DNA of 64,000 nucleotides from Hydrocarboniphaga sp965279055 (GCF_965279055.1 NZ_OZ257125.1:992001-1056000), one strand, 5' to 3'; counted from the stretch's first letter, positions 8,040 to 17,524 are shown. The notes: generated from the letters alone by a model not told the origin. Made by a program: numbers and translations.

Positions 8040-8930
8040 TCAGTCCGAGGTTGTCGCGGTATCGGTCAACAGGGCCTGGCCCATGCGGATGGCCTGGCCT
8101 TGGCCCAGGCCTTCGGCGAGCCGATAGTTCGATGTGGCGAAGACGATGATGGTCGAGCCGTGCTGGAAATAGCCCATTTCCTCGCCTTTTTTGTACCGCG
8201 CCGAGCAGGCGATGCGATTCGGGCCGCGGTATTGCAGGTTGAGATCATCCGGCAGGCAGTGGAACTTCATGCTCGCTACCAGCACCGCCGCCACCGGCAC
8301 CAGGCAGATGGATCCGGATGCCACGGGCTGGGTCAACGCAACCACGGCGCGCTCGTTGCGGCAGTACAGTTTTTCGATGCGCTTGAGCGCGACCGGATTG
8401 ACGTTCCAGGTGTCGCCCGAAATGTAGGTGATCTGATCGACGCTGCAATCCACCGGCGCGTGAAAGCGGTGATACATGCTGGATTTCAGGCGCAGCGTGA
8501 CGTAGCAGCCGTCGCGGTACCGCTGCTGCAAGCCGGCGTCGGGAATCAGCTCGCCGATTTCGTAGGGAAAGCCCTTGGCCTGGAAAACGCGGGTGCCCTG
8601 GATCGTTCCGCATTCACCGACGATGGCATCACAGGGGCTGACAACGACGTTTGCACGGGCGTCGATCGTGCGGGCGCCGGGTTTCAGTCGCCGCGTGAAG
8701 CAGTCGTGCAGGCTGAGAAAGTCGCGGTGCTCGGCTTCGTCCAGGTTGAGGTCGGCAGCGAACAGGCGCCACAGGCGCAGCGACGCGCGCGTCAACCGCC
8801 GGCTTTCGATGCGGCTGTACCAGCCCATGAAGCGCGTCAGCTGACGGCGTGGAATGCGATTGGTCAGCAGGAAATTGAGCTGTTCATGCTGGCTCAGCAT
8901 ATGGAGTGCGGTGGCCATGCCGTTGCGCAT
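8040..8930 (-). CDS. psd: phosphatidylserine decarboxylase-family proenzyme
   Basis: 296 residues in the class I decarboxylase family, which converts phosphatidylserine to phosphatidylethanolamine at the inner membrane. Family features seen: FTRRLKPGARTID, VSPCDAIVGECG, SSMYHRFHAPVD, and the self-cleavage site HGST, with Ser259 as the predicted pyruvoyl precursor. The usual motif is LGST, so Leu is replaced by His here. The start at 8930 (MRNGMATALH) lies five bases after the stop of the upstream glycosyltransferase; a second ATG at 8918 is possible. Given its operon with an aminotransferase and a glycosyltransferase it may act on an unusual aminolipid rather than be the housekeeping enzyme. 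Confidence 0.85.
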   Translation of the reverse strand: MRNGMATALHMLSQHEQLNFLLTNRIPRRQLTRFMGWYSRIESRRLTRASLRLWRLFAADLNLDEAEHRDFLSLHDCFTRRLKPGARTIDARANVVVSPCDAIVGECGTIQGTRVFQAKGFPYEIGELIPDAGLQQRYRDGCYVTLRLKSSMYHRFHAPVDCSVDQITYISGDTWNVNPVALKRIEKLYCRNERAVVALTQPVASGSICLVPVAAVLVASMKFHCLPDDLNLQYRGPNRIACSARYKKGEEMGYFQHGSTIIVFATSNYRLAEGLGQGQAIRMGQALLTDTATTSD

Positions 8931-8934
8931 TTTT

Positions 8935-11643
8935 TCAGGCCGCGACCGCGGTGGGACGCAGTGCCGTTCCGGGCGACGGCGTTGCCAGGCCCAGATCTTC
9001 GAGGAAGCGGCGCATGATCGGCTCGGCCTGGTAGTCGGCGACCCGCCTTTGTGCTTCGCGGCGCATCGTGGCATGACGATCGGGCCTGTCGAAATGCTCG
9101 ACGATGCGCGCCGACATGCCGTCGATATCGTCGACGAGATAACCGTTCCGGCCGTTCTGAATGATGTCCTTAGGCCCTTTGCAGTTGTAGGCCAGCACCG
9201 GCATGCCCTGCGAGAAGGCTTCGAGGATGACGTTGCCGAATGTGTCGAACTGCGACGGGAACACGAACAGGTCGAGGCCGGCATACAGCTCGGCCATCCG
9301 CTGGCGATCGACCCAACCCAGGAAGAGCGCCTCCGGCACCGCCTTGCGCAGCTTGGTTTCAGCCGGTCCGGAGCCGGCGATGACCAGTTTCAGATCGGGG
9401 ATTGCGTGGCGCGCCCGGTAGTAGATCTCCGGCAATTCCAGCACGCCCTTCTCTTTGCTGATGCGGCAGGCGGTGAACATCACCGGCGTCTGCGCGCTGG
9501 CGCCGGCAAACAGATCCGATTTCCGCACCGGAACGATGTTCGAGGCCGCCGGCTCGGTGTGATGCGCGGTCAGGTGCACCGCCTCTTCGGCCAGACCCAT
9601 GTCGTGACCGGTCAGCCAGTGGCGATGATCGCTGTTGAGTACGAACACGCCGTCGAACTGGTGATAGAGCATGCGCAGCAGCCGGCGAATGCGATCCCGC
9701 TCGTGCTGGCTCAAATCGGTGGTATGGCGCACGAAGTCCATCCAGTCGGTGTGCATGAAGAAGTGCGCCGGTACATTGAACATGTGCTTCAACAACAGCG
9801 CGACCAGCACCATCGGCCCTTCGGTCGAACAGACGATGCGGTCGTAACCGCCGCGGTAGAACAGCTCGGCTATCTCCAGCACATTCGGTACGCGGAACCG
9901 CTGCTCGCTCAATTTCTCGAAAGCAAATTCGGTCAACGGCCTGACCACGTGCAGATGCGGCTCCGGCGCGACCTCGGCATGGCAGATCAGGAAATCGATC
10001 GGCAGATCCTTGCGCTGGATTTCGGCGAGCTTGGCCGACAGCGAGTTCGATACGCCGTTCTTGTCGCGCAAGGTGTCGGTCAGATAGAGCGCCCGCTGCG
10101 GATGCCGGCTGCGTCCCAGCTGCCGCGCGAAACCATTGAGAAATTCGCGGTTCTCATACAGCGCCCGGGTGCTGGCGAACTGCGTGCCGGCGAGGACCAG
10201 CCCGATCAGCGCCGGGAAGGCGATATCGTCGAGCAGCTTGGCAAAGTTGATCTTGCCGTTTTTCTTCTTGCCGGATTTTGCGCCCGACAGCAGCGAGCTG
10301 AGCTGGCTCGGTATCTCGAAACTGCGTATCAGGGATTCGGTGGACAGTTCGTCGAAGCTGTCCTTCGAATCCGCGATCGATGCCCGCAGCCGCTTGATCA
10401 CCAGCTTGCTCAGATCGCGAAACAGGCCGGCGCCGGCGTCGTTGACGGCGGAGACGAACCGGTCCGGCGCGGTATCGCGGCTCTCGGCGACCGCCTGCAG
10501 ATGCGCGACGCAGAAGCGGTAGTCCTTGGGCACATTCCAGCGAACCAGCCAGTCGGGTTTCTTGCCGTGCAGTGCATCGTGGATGAAGGAGACGAACATC
10601 TGCGTCTTCTTGTTCTTCTTCATCTCCAGCAGCAGATTCGCTATGGCGAAACAGGCGACTTTGTCCTTGAGTTCCCCACGATGCAGCATCATCCGCAGCA
10701 GGCCCGGCTCCTCTATCCGCGCCACCACCTGGGCGAAATAGTCGAGCAGCGCGATATTGAGTTTCTGGTTTTCGCCGACGTCACCGAACGGCGCAACGCG
10801 GCCCGCGCGCAAGGCCTCCAGCGCCAGCTTTGATGCGGCGGTGTCGCGCAGGCGCCGGTGCAAATCGGGAATCCACAGCGAGGAGCCGCTCTGCCCGGCA
10901 AACAGTCCCATGTGATCGTCGGAACCGCCGGTCAGCGTCTTGGGGCGCTGGATCGAGACGCCGAATTCAGCGGGATCGATGCCGTGCTTGCGGCTGTATC
11001 GCCGCAGCGTTTCCTCGTCCAGGCTCTGTACCCAGTTCAATGTCAGCACGCTCTGCCAGGCATCGCGCTGGCCATTGAGCACTTCAAAGTGCTGGAACAG
11101 CAAGGCCAGCTTCTCGTACATCTCCAGGTTGATGCCGGGCTGCCGGGTGTAGAGATACAGCGGATGCGGCTGGATCACCGGAATGTCGTGTTCGGCCGCG
11201 TAACGCAGGAAGTCGTAGACATCGCTGCGCTTGCGGTTCAGTACCGTTTCCTGCTCGGGCGTGAAGCCGTAGGTGAGTACGTGCAGGTACAGGTCGTGCC
11301 CGGGTAAGTAGCAGGTGAACTCGGCGCCGACCAGCACGTCGATGCCCTTTTCCAGCAGCTTCCAGCAGGAGCGCGCGTTGTTGTGGTTGGTGATGGTGAT
11401 GACGTCGCTGCCATTGCGCTGCAGCGTCTTGACCAGCTTGCTGGTCTTGAGCCAGGTTTCGGGCAGGCCGAGGATGCGGCCCCACAGCTCATCGGGTACG
11501 TCGCTGTTGTGGTCGTGACAATGGAAGTCGATACGCAGGCACTCGCTGCGGTCGAAGCGCGCCGCCTCCAGCATCAGGTAGCGCCTGAACTCCGAATTCA
11601 GGTCGTCTCGAAAGCTCGCGTGCTCGAGGCTGCTGCCCGGCAT
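8935..11643 (-). CDS. PHP domain - glycosyltransferase (GT4-like) fusion
   Basis: 902 residues, predicted cytoplasmic. The N-terminal third is a PHP domain: RIDFHCHDHNSD near residue 37, ITNHNNARS, GAEFTCYLPGHDLYLH, QPHPLYLY and GGSDDHMG supply the metal-ligand pattern. A helical linker (~300-515) follows. The C-terminal part is a GT-B glycosyltransferase: RALYLTDTLRDKNGVS, FFMHTDWMDFV, TACRISKEKGVLELPEI, VIAGSGP, and FPSQFDTFGNVILEAFSQGM, the Glu-containing nucleotide-sugar motif of GT4. It would add a sugar from a nucleotide donor, with the PHP domain perhaps removing a phosphate from acceptor or product. It starts one base after the stop of the aminotransferase gene, so translation is probably coupled. 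Confidence 0.85.
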   Translation of the reverse strand: MPGSSLEHASFRDDLNSEFRRYLMLEAARFDRSECLRIDFHCHDHNSDVPDELWGRILGLPETWLKTSKLVKTLQRNGSDVITITNHNNARSCWKLLEKGIDVLVGAEFTCYLPGHDLYLHVLTYGFTPEQETVLNRKRSDVYDFLRYAAEHDIPVIQPHPLYLYTRQPGINLEMYEKLALLFQHFEVLNGQRDAWQSVLTLNWVQSLDEETLRRYSRKHGIDPAEFGVSIQRPKTLTGGSDDHMGLFAGQSGSSLWIPDLHRRLRDTAASKLALEALRAGRVAPFGDVGENQKLNIALLDYFAQVVARIEEPGLLRMMLHRGELKDKVACFAIANLLLEMKKNKKTQMFVSFIHDALHGKKPDWLVRWNVPKDYRFCVAHLQAVAESRDTAPDRFVSAVNDAGAGLFRDLSKLVIKRLRASIADSKDSFDELSTESLIRSFEIPSQLSSLLSGAKSGKKKNGKINFAKLLDDIAFPALIGLVLAGTQFASTRALYENREFLNGFARQLGRSRHPQRALYLTDTLRDKNGVSNSLSAKLAEIQRKDLPIDFLICHAEVAPEPHLHVVRPLTEFAFEKLSEQRFRVPNVLEIAELFYRGGYDRIVCSTEGPMVLVALLLKHMFNVPAHFFMHTDWMDFVRHTTDLSQHERDRIRRLLRMLYHQFDGVFVLNSDHRHWLTGHDMGLAEEAVHLTAHHTEPAASNIVPVRKSDLFAGASAQTPVMFTACRISKEKGVLELPEIYYRARHAIPDLKLVIAGSGPAETKLRKAVPEALFLGWVDRQRMAELYAGLDLFVFPSQFDTFGNVILEAFSQGMPVLAYNCKGPKDIIQNGRNGYLVDDIDGMSARIVEHFDRPDRHATMRREAQRRVADYQAEPIMRRFLEDLGLATPSPGTALRPTAVAA

Positions 11644-11644
11644 A

Positions 11645-13405
11645 TCAGTGGCCCGGTTTCAGTGCGGCGACGATGCCGTCTGCCGGCGAGTGCTGCGTGC
11701 GCGGTGCCAGCCACTTGAAGCGGTAGGCGAGCATGTCCTTGAACATCTGCCGCTTGATCCATTGGTTGCTCAGATGCGGCGCGCTCCACCACCAGCCGTC
11801 GTTGTGCATCTGTTGCGCGGCACGCTGAAAGCGGCTGGCGACTTCGGCGAAATCGGCGTCGGTATAGTTCAGGCTCATGATCATCCGGCCGCTGCCGATC
11901 CAGCTCAGTTCCAGGCCTTCCGCGCGCAGGTAGAACTGCAGCATCCAGTTGTAGCGTGAAGGCGCGACATACAGGATGGTCAGGATGCTGTGCAGGTTGG
12001 CGAGCCGCACCGGAAGGCCGGCGTCGGCCAGGCTCCGGTTGAGGCTCTGTACCCGCGTATTCCACTGCGCATCGGCCTGCGCGTAGATCTGCTGGACCTG
12101 CGGATCGCGGATGCGCCGAAGAAACGCGGCCATGCTCGTCATCACGTGCGGATGCGAGTTGAACGTGCCGCGCGCAAACGACAGATTGGCCGGCTGCGCG
12201 TCCTTGAAGCGTTTCATCAGCGCGGCACGGCCGCACAGCACGCCCACCGGCAAACCGCCGCCGAGGGTCTTGCCGTAGGTGACCATGTCGGCCTGGATCG
12301 CGAAATATTCCTGGGCGCCGCGATACGCCAGCCTAAAGCCGGTGAATACCTCGTCGAAGATCAGCACGATGCCGCGACGCGTGCAGACATCGCGGATTTG
12401 CGCCAGCCATTGCGTATAGCGGCTGCGATCGAATGCGGTGCTGCGGTCGCTGCTGACCAGGCTGGCATCACCGGGTGCGTCGGCGTTGGGATGCAGCGCC
12501 TGAAGCGGGTTGATCAGCACGCAGGCGATGTCCTTGCGTGTCTCCAGGACCTTCAAGGTGCGCGCGCTCAGGTCGGCCAGTGTGTAGACGTCGTCGACGC
12601 GGCGCTGATTGCCGACGCCAGGCTGCACGCCGTCCCACCAGCCGTGGTAGGCGCCGCACAACCGAACCAGGTGGGTCCTGCCGGTGTGGTAACGGGCGAG
12701 GCGCACCGCCTGCATCACCGCCTCGGTGCCCGACATGTGAAACGAGACTTCGTCCAGGCCGGATATCGCTTTCAGTGCGATCACATTGTCGCGAATCGCC
12801 GGATGATAGGGGCCGAGCACCGGCCCCAACTCGGCAGCCGCCGCGTAGCCTTCGCTCAGGCATTCCTTATAGAAGTCGTAACCGAAGACGTTGACGCCGT
12901 ACGAGCCGGAAACGTCATAGCGCCAGTTTCCGTCGAGGTCGCAGACCTGAGTGTGTTTCGACTGCGTGACCGCACTGCCGATTTTCAGCTCCCGAGGAAG
13001 CCGTTCGCGATACGGGAAGGGGACTCGATGCGCACTGGTGAACTGCACATCCGAAATGCCGCTCTCCAGCGACTGGCCGAAGGCCAGTGTCAGCGGCGCA
13101 CGCTCCACCAGCTGCTGGCGCAGGCGCTCCATGCCGCCGCGACGCTGTTCTGCGACGTCGGCCGGCGCCAGATCGCTGCTGAAGTAGCGCTCCGCGTCAT
13201 ACTCGAAATAGCGCAGCAGGCGGGCGACACGACGCGACATCTTCGAGTGTCCGCGCAGGGATGGATGCTTGGCCATCGAAAGACGCAGTCGTCGCGCCAG
13301 CCGTCGGAGCAAAACCAGCCCGACCAGTGTCACGACGAGATACAGCCCGATCTTCAAAATCGTTATAGGCCCGAGATTATGGCGGCCTAGAAACCGCCGC
13401 AGCAT
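11645..13405 (-). CDS. membrane-anchored class III aminotransferase (glutamate-1-semialdehyde aminotransferase-like)
   Basis: 586 residues. A single membrane segment lies at residues ~16-36 (ILKIGLYLVVTLVGLVLLRR), followed by a basic stretch and a PLP-dependent fold type I domain. Motifs: SFHMSGTEAVMQAVRLAR (cofactor phosphate site), IFDEVFTGFRLAY, and TYGKTLGGGLPVG with Lys379 as the Schiff-base lysine. Ordinary HemL is about 430 residues and soluble; the N-terminal anchor and ~150 extra residues set this one apart, and heme synthesis is unlikely to be its role. First gene of the operon ending at 7394. The start is uncertain because no clear ribosome-binding site precedes the ATG at 13405. 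Confidence 0.8.
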   Translation of the reverse strand: MLRRFLGRHNLGPITILKIGLYLVVTLVGLVLLRRLARRLRLSMAKHPSLRGHSKMSRRVARLLRYFEYDAERYFSSDLAPADVAEQRRGGMERLRQQLVERAPLTLAFGQSLESGISDVQFTSAHRVPFPYRERLPRELKIGSAVTQSKHTQVCDLDGNWRYDVSGSYGVNVFGYDFYKECLSEGYAAAAELGPVLGPYHPAIRDNVIALKAISGLDEVSFHMSGTEAVMQAVRLARYHTGRTHLVRLCGAYHGWWDGVQPGVGNQRRVDDVYTLADLSARTLKVLETRKDIACVLINPLQALHPNADAPGDASLVSSDRSTAFDRSRYTQWLAQIRDVCTRRGIVLIFDEVFTGFRLAYRGAQEYFAIQADMVTYGKTLGGGLPVGVLCGRAALMKRFKDAQPANLSFARGTFNSHPHVMTSMAAFLRRIRDPQVQQIYAQADAQWNTRVQSLNRSLADAGLPVRLANLHSILTILYVAPSRYNWMLQFYLRAEGLELSWIGSGRMIMSLNYTDADFAEVASRFQRAAQQMHNDGWWWSAPHLSNQWIKRQMFKDMLAYRFKWLAPRTQHSPADGIVAALKPGH

Positions 13406-13632
13406 GGTCGATTGTCGGATGGTAATTGCCGTTTATGGCGGCGTCGTGAACCCTGGGTGACTCGTATGCGGCTCGCGCATCGGCGGCTTATCCGGTGCGT
13501 CCGCTCGGATCAGGGTCTGGCCTTTGCAGGGTGACAATCGGAAACGCGGGCCGACAAAATTCGTTCCGAACGCTCGCTGCCGGCTGTCACAATGCTGCAG
13601 CGCGTTTGCAAGATTTCTTTCATCAATGCCTG

Positions 13633-14157
13633 GACTCGAGCACGCCTGGCGGCGGCTTTGCGGCGTTGATCGACGATCACTGGCTGGCGACGCTCAATGC
13701 CAACCTGCTGGCCGCGGTGCGGCTCGACAAGGCCTTGCTGCCGACGATGCTGAAGCAGCGCCACGGCGTGATCGTTCACGTGTCGTCGATCCAGCGGCGC
13801 CTGCCGCTGTACGAATCGACGCTCGCATACGCCGCCGCAAAGGCGGCGCTGACCACCTACAGCAAGGGCCTGTCGAAAGAGGTGAGTCCGCACGGCGTGC
13901 GGGTCAACACGGTCGCGCCCGGCGATATCGAAACCGCGGCCGCGGTGGCGATGGTCGAGCGTCTGGCCAGCAACGACGGCATCGGCTACGAAGCCGCGCA
14001 GCAGAACCTGATGAGATCGCTCGGCGGCATTCCGATCGGCCGGCCCAACCGGCCCGAAGAGGTCGCCGAGCTGATCGCGTTTCTGGCATCGGATCGTGCC
14101 CCGACCATCACGGGCACCGAATATGTCATCGATGGAGGGACCACGCCGACGGTTTGA
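13633..14157 (+). pseudogene. SDR-family oxidoreductase, N-terminus missing
   Basis: The frame from about 13633 gives a good SDR C-terminal two-thirds: LNANLLAAVRLDKALLPTML, catalytic Ser in IVHVSSIQR, YAAAKAAL with the catalytic Tyr and Lys, GVRVNTVAPGDIET and TGTEYVIDGGT. The NAD(P)-binding TGxxxGIG motif and the first ~90 residues are absent. The frame runs open upstream to 13495 but with unrelated residues. Without the dinucleotide-binding half it should be inactive. It probably lost its start in a deletion against the divergent operon at 13405. Confidence 0.75.
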
Positions 14158-14208
14158 CGATGCGCATGTTCATCTGTCCGACGGGTGAATTGAGTTGCAG
14201 TAAGGACC

Positions 14209-16035
14209 ATGCCTTCCACCTCTGCCCGTATCGAAGATCACGCCGCGATCGGCAATCTCGCCACCATTGCGCTGGTCGCGACCGACGGCACCATCGATTT
14301 CAACTGCTACCCTGATTTCGATTCGCCGACGATTTTCGCATCCTTGCTCGATGCCGAGAAAGGCGGCTGCTTCAGCGTTGCGCCGGTGGCCGAGACGCTA
14401 CGCGTCAGGCAGATGTACCTGCCCGACACCAATGTGCTGACGACGCGGTTCTTTACTGCCGAGGGTGTCGGCGAAATCGTCGACTTCATGCCGCTTCAGG
14501 AAGACGGCACGATCACCGGCTACCGCATCGTGCGCATTCTGCGTGTCGTGCGCGGCAGTATCCGCTTCCGTTTGCGCTGCGCGCCGCGCTTCGACTACGG
14601 ACGCAAGCGCCATCGGCTGGAAATCGAGCGCGGCATCGCCCGGTTCTTTCCGGAAGACCAGACGCCGCCGTTGCGGCTGACGGTCGACGGCGAACTGTAT
14701 CGCCGTGACGACGCCGCCGAATGTGAGCTGCAGCTGCAGGCTGGCGAGCACCGCCGGCTGATCCTCGAAACCGACCGCGAACACGGCGACGGCGAGCGGC
14801 TCGATCAGGACGATCTCGGCCTGCATGCCACGGTCAGCTATTGGCGCCAATGGGCCGAGCGTTCCGAATATCGCGGCCGCTGGCGCGAGATGGTCACGCG
14901 CTCGGCGCTGACCTTGAAACTGCTGATGTCGCAGAAGCACGGCTCGATGATCGCCGCGGCGACCTTCGGCCTGCCCGAAGTCATCGGCGGCACGCGCAAC
15001 TGGGATTATCGCTACACCTGGATCCGCGACGCCGGCTTCACCGTGTATGCGTTCATGCGACTGGGCTACATCGAGGAGGCCGCGGGGTTCGTCGACTGGG
15101 TGCAGGCGCTGTGCACGAAGATGCGCGGCGATGGTTCGCTGCAGATCATGTACGGCATCGACGGCCGCGCCGACCTGCACGAAGAAGAACTGCCGCACTG
15201 GAGCGGCCACCAGGGCTCCAGGCCGGTGCGGATCGGCAACGCCGCCTTCGACCAGACCCAGCTCGACATCTACGGCACGCTGCTGGACGCGGTCTATATC
15301 GCCAACAAGCGCGGCGCGCCCAGCTCGCTGGACGCCTGGGCCAAGCTCAGCGGCCTGGTCGACTACGTCTGCGAGCACTGGCAGCAGGCCGACGAAGGAA
15401 TATGGGAATTTCGCGGCGGAAAACAGCATTTTCTGCATTCGCGGCTGATGTGCTGGGTGGCCATCGATCGCGGCTTCCGGCTCGCGGTGAAGCGTTCGCT
15501 GCCGGCGCCACTGGATCGCTGGCGCCAGGTGCGCGACGCGATTCACGCCGACATCACGACCAACTTCTGGAACGAGGAACGCCAGTGCTTCGTGCAATCG
15601 CGCGGCTCGAAGGTGGTGGACGGCTCGACCCTGCTGATGCCGATGATGCGCTTCATCGCGCCGCGGGATCCGAAGTGGTTGTCGACGCTGAAGGCGATCG
15701 GCGAAGACCTGGTGGAAGAGCCTTTCGTCTATCGCTATCGCGTCGAGCAGGTGCCCAGCGACGGTCTGCACGGCAAGGAGGGCACGTTCACCGCCTGCTC
15801 GTTCTGGTACGTCGAAGCCCTGGCGCGCAGCGGCCGGCTGACCGAGGCGCGGATGCTGTTCGAGCGCATGCTCGGCAGCGCCAATCATGTCGGGCTGTAT
15901 GCCGAAGAATTCAGCGATTCAGGCGAACAACTGGGTAATTTTCCGCAGGCGCTGAGCCATCTCGCGCTGATCAGCGCGGCAGTGATTCTGGATCGCGAGC
16001 TCACGGGCGATACGCCGGCGCCGTGGTCGCGATGA
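14209..16035 (+). CDS. glycoside hydrolase family 15 protein (glucoamylase/trehalase type)
   Basis: 608 residues, no signal peptide. The N-terminal beta-sandwich starts RIEDHAAIGNLATIALVATD, and the (alpha/alpha)6 catalytic part holds GGTRNWDYRYTWIRDAGFT, the family's hallmark, plus EELPHWSGHQGSRPVRIGNA and the C-terminal YAEEFSDSGEQLGNFPQALSH. Bacterial cytoplasmic GH15 proteins of this length hydrolyse alpha-glucosidic bonds in trehalose or maltodextrins by inversion; which substrate cannot be told. AAGGA lies just before the ATG. It converges with the nit operon, with 63 bases between the stops. Confidence 0.9.
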   Translation: MPSTSARIEDHAAIGNLATIALVATDGTIDFNCYPDFDSPTIFASLLDAEKGGCFSVAPVAETLRVRQMYLPDTNVLTTRFFTAEGVGEIVDFMPLQEDGTITGYRIVRILRVVRGSIRFRLRCAPRFDYGRKRHRLEIERGIARFFPEDQTPPLRLTVDGELYRRDDAAECELQLQAGEHRRLILETDREHGDGERLDQDDLGLHATVSYWRQWAERSEYRGRWREMVTRSALTLKLLMSQKHGSMIAAATFGLPEVIGGTRNWDYRYTWIRDAGFTVYAFMRLGYIEEAAGFVDWVQALCTKMRGDGSLQIMYGIDGRADLHEEELPHWSGHQGSRPVRIGNAAFDQTQLDIYGTLLDAVYIANKRGAPSSLDAWAKLSGLVDYVCEHWQQADEGIWEFRGGKQHFLHSRLMCWVAIDRGFRLAVKRSLPAPLDRWRQVRDAIHADITTNFWNEERQCFVQSRGSKVVDGSTLLMPMMRFIAPRDPKWLSTLKAIGEDLVEEPFVYRYRVEQVPSDGLHGKEGTFTACSFWYVEALARSGRLTEARMLFERMLGSANHVGLYAEEFSDSGEQLGNFPQALSHLALISAAVILDRELTGDTPAPWSR

Positions 16036-16098
16036 ATGCATCGGCACCGGAACCGGCACCGTCGAAGGCCCGGATAAAACCGACCGCCCGCTGTGGTA

Positions 16099-17367
16099 TC
16101 AGACGGCGACTTTGGCCGCCGTGATCCGCTCAGCCAGAAACGCCGCATCGAAGCCCACGTCGGCGAATCGCCCCGAGCCCCAGGTGTTCTGCCAGGGCAG
16201 GCCGAGGAAATACAGGCCCTCGACCGGCGACACGCCGCGCTGGTGTACGACCTGGCCGCGGCCGTCGAACACCGGTGCCTCCAGCCAGCGGTAATCGGCC
16301 GCAAAGCCGATCGACCAGATCACGCTGCCGATGCCGGCGGCGCGCAGATCGAGCATGTCGATTTCCGCGTCTGGCTGCCAGCAGGGCTGATACGGCGGCT
16401 CGACCGGCGCATCGATGCCCTGCGCGGCGATATGGCTGTCGACGGCCGCGCGGATCGATCGGTAGCTGTCATCGGCGCGGTCGAGATTGCGCCGGAGGTC
16501 CGGCTCGAAACGGACGCAGCCATCGCGGATATCGCTGAAGCGTCCATACAGTTTCATGCCTTCGCGGGCGAACTGGCGCAGGTCGATCTCTTTGCCGCCG
16601 TCGCGTCCGGACAGGTAGTGATTGGTTTTTTCACGCACCGTTTCCTTCTGCGGATGATCGGCGATGGCGATACCGTAGTAGCCGGATTCGGTCAGCCACT
16701 CGGTGACTTCGCGGCCGCGATACACGCGCGGCGAGCGCGGCGCGGTCCCCACTGCCAGATGCACCTCGCGGCCCTCGCGATGCAGGTCTTCGGCGATCTG
16801 GCAGCCGGACTGTCCGGTGCCGACGACGAGCACGCCGCCGTCCGGCAACTGCGCCGGATGGCGGTAGTTCGACGAATGCAGCTGCAGGATGTCGGCCGGC
16901 AGTTTCTCGGCGCTGCGCGGGATCGTCGGCAGGTGGTAGCCGCCGATCGCGACGACGACCTGGTCAGCGACATAATCGCCCTTGGAGGTTTTGATCTCGA
17001 AGCCACCATTGTCCGCAGCGCGTACCCGCTGCACGTCGACGCCGGTCGAAAGCGGCGGATCGAACGAGGCGACGTAGGCTTCCAGATAACGCACGATATC
17101 GTCCTTGAGCATGAAGCCTTTCGGATCCTTGCCGCCGAACTCCTTGTCGTAAGAGAAGCCCGGCAAGCGGCACTGCCAGTTCGGCGTTACCAGGCAGAAG
17201 CTGTCCCAGCGCGCGTTGCGCCATTCATGCGCGACGCCGTGACGCTCGAACACGCGGTGTTCGATGCCGCGCTGTTTCAGATACCAGCTGATAGCCAGGC
17301 CGGCCTGGCCGCCGCCGATGACGGCGACGGGGAGATGTTGCGGGGGAGTGATCATGGGGCCGTTCAT
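16099..17367 (-). CDS. nitH: Nit1C flavin-dependent oxidoreductase (MSMEG_0569 family)
   Basis: 422 residues from the ATG at 17367 (MNGPMITPPQHL); an ATG at 17355 is also possible. Two Rossmann motifs are visible: VAVIGGGQAGLAISWYLKQR for FAD and VLVVGTGQSGCQIAEDL for NAD(P)H. ATG-type signals near the C-terminus (SVIWSIGFAADYRW, LYFLGLPWQNTWGSGRF) are as in flavin monooxygenase-like proteins. The MSMEG_0569 family occurs almost only in the Nit1C cluster. Last gene of the leftward operon here; a palindromic repeat separates it from nitG. Its substrate is not established; an oxidative step on a nitrile-derived or nucleotide-like intermediate has been the general idea. Confidence 0.88.
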   Translation of the reverse strand: MNGPMITPPQHLPVAVIGGGQAGLAISWYLKQRGIEHRVFERHGVAHEWRNARWDSFCLVTPNWQCRLPGFSYDKEFGGKDPKGFMLKDDIVRYLEAYVASFDPPLSTGVDVQRVRAADNGGFEIKTSKGDYVADQVVVAIGGYHLPTIPRSAEKLPADILQLHSSNYRHPAQLPDGGVLVVGTGQSGCQIAEDLHREGREVHLAVGTAPRSPRVYRGREVTEWLTESGYYGIAIADHPQKETVREKTNHYLSGRDGGKEIDLRQFAREGMKLYGRFSDIRDGCVRFEPDLRRNLDRADDSYRSIRAAVDSHIAAQGIDAPVEPPYQPCWQPDAEIDMLDLRAAGIGSVIWSIGFAADYRWLEAPVFDGRGQVVHQRGVSPVEGLYFLGLPWQNTWGSGRFADVGFDAAFLAERITAAKVAV

Positions 17368-17400
17368 GGGCTGATGCTTTTCAGTGAGGGAGCAAACCAA

Positions 17401-17512
17401 CTCCGTTCGTCCCGAGTAGCCGCTACGCGGCGTATCGAGGGAGCGGAGCGCGCTGCGAGTCCGATCCGGTACCTCGATACGCGGACAAGTCCGCTACTCG
17501 GCACGAACGGAG
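17401..17512. repeat. dispersed palindromic repeat, family A (two inverted copies)
   Basis: A copy beginning CCGTTCGTCCCGAGTAGCCG at 17403 and an inverted copy ending CTCGGCACGAACGGAG at 17512 face each other across a ~30-base spacer. The element lies between nitG and nitH. The same unit occurs at 30164, 30514, 36996, 37075, 50084 and 50141. Confidence 0.85.
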
Positions 17513-17524
17513 GGCGGTTGGTAT

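Noticed and set aside
8854..10833. 659-codon frame on the plus strand
   Set aside because: Antisense to the PHP-glycosyltransferase; no motifs.
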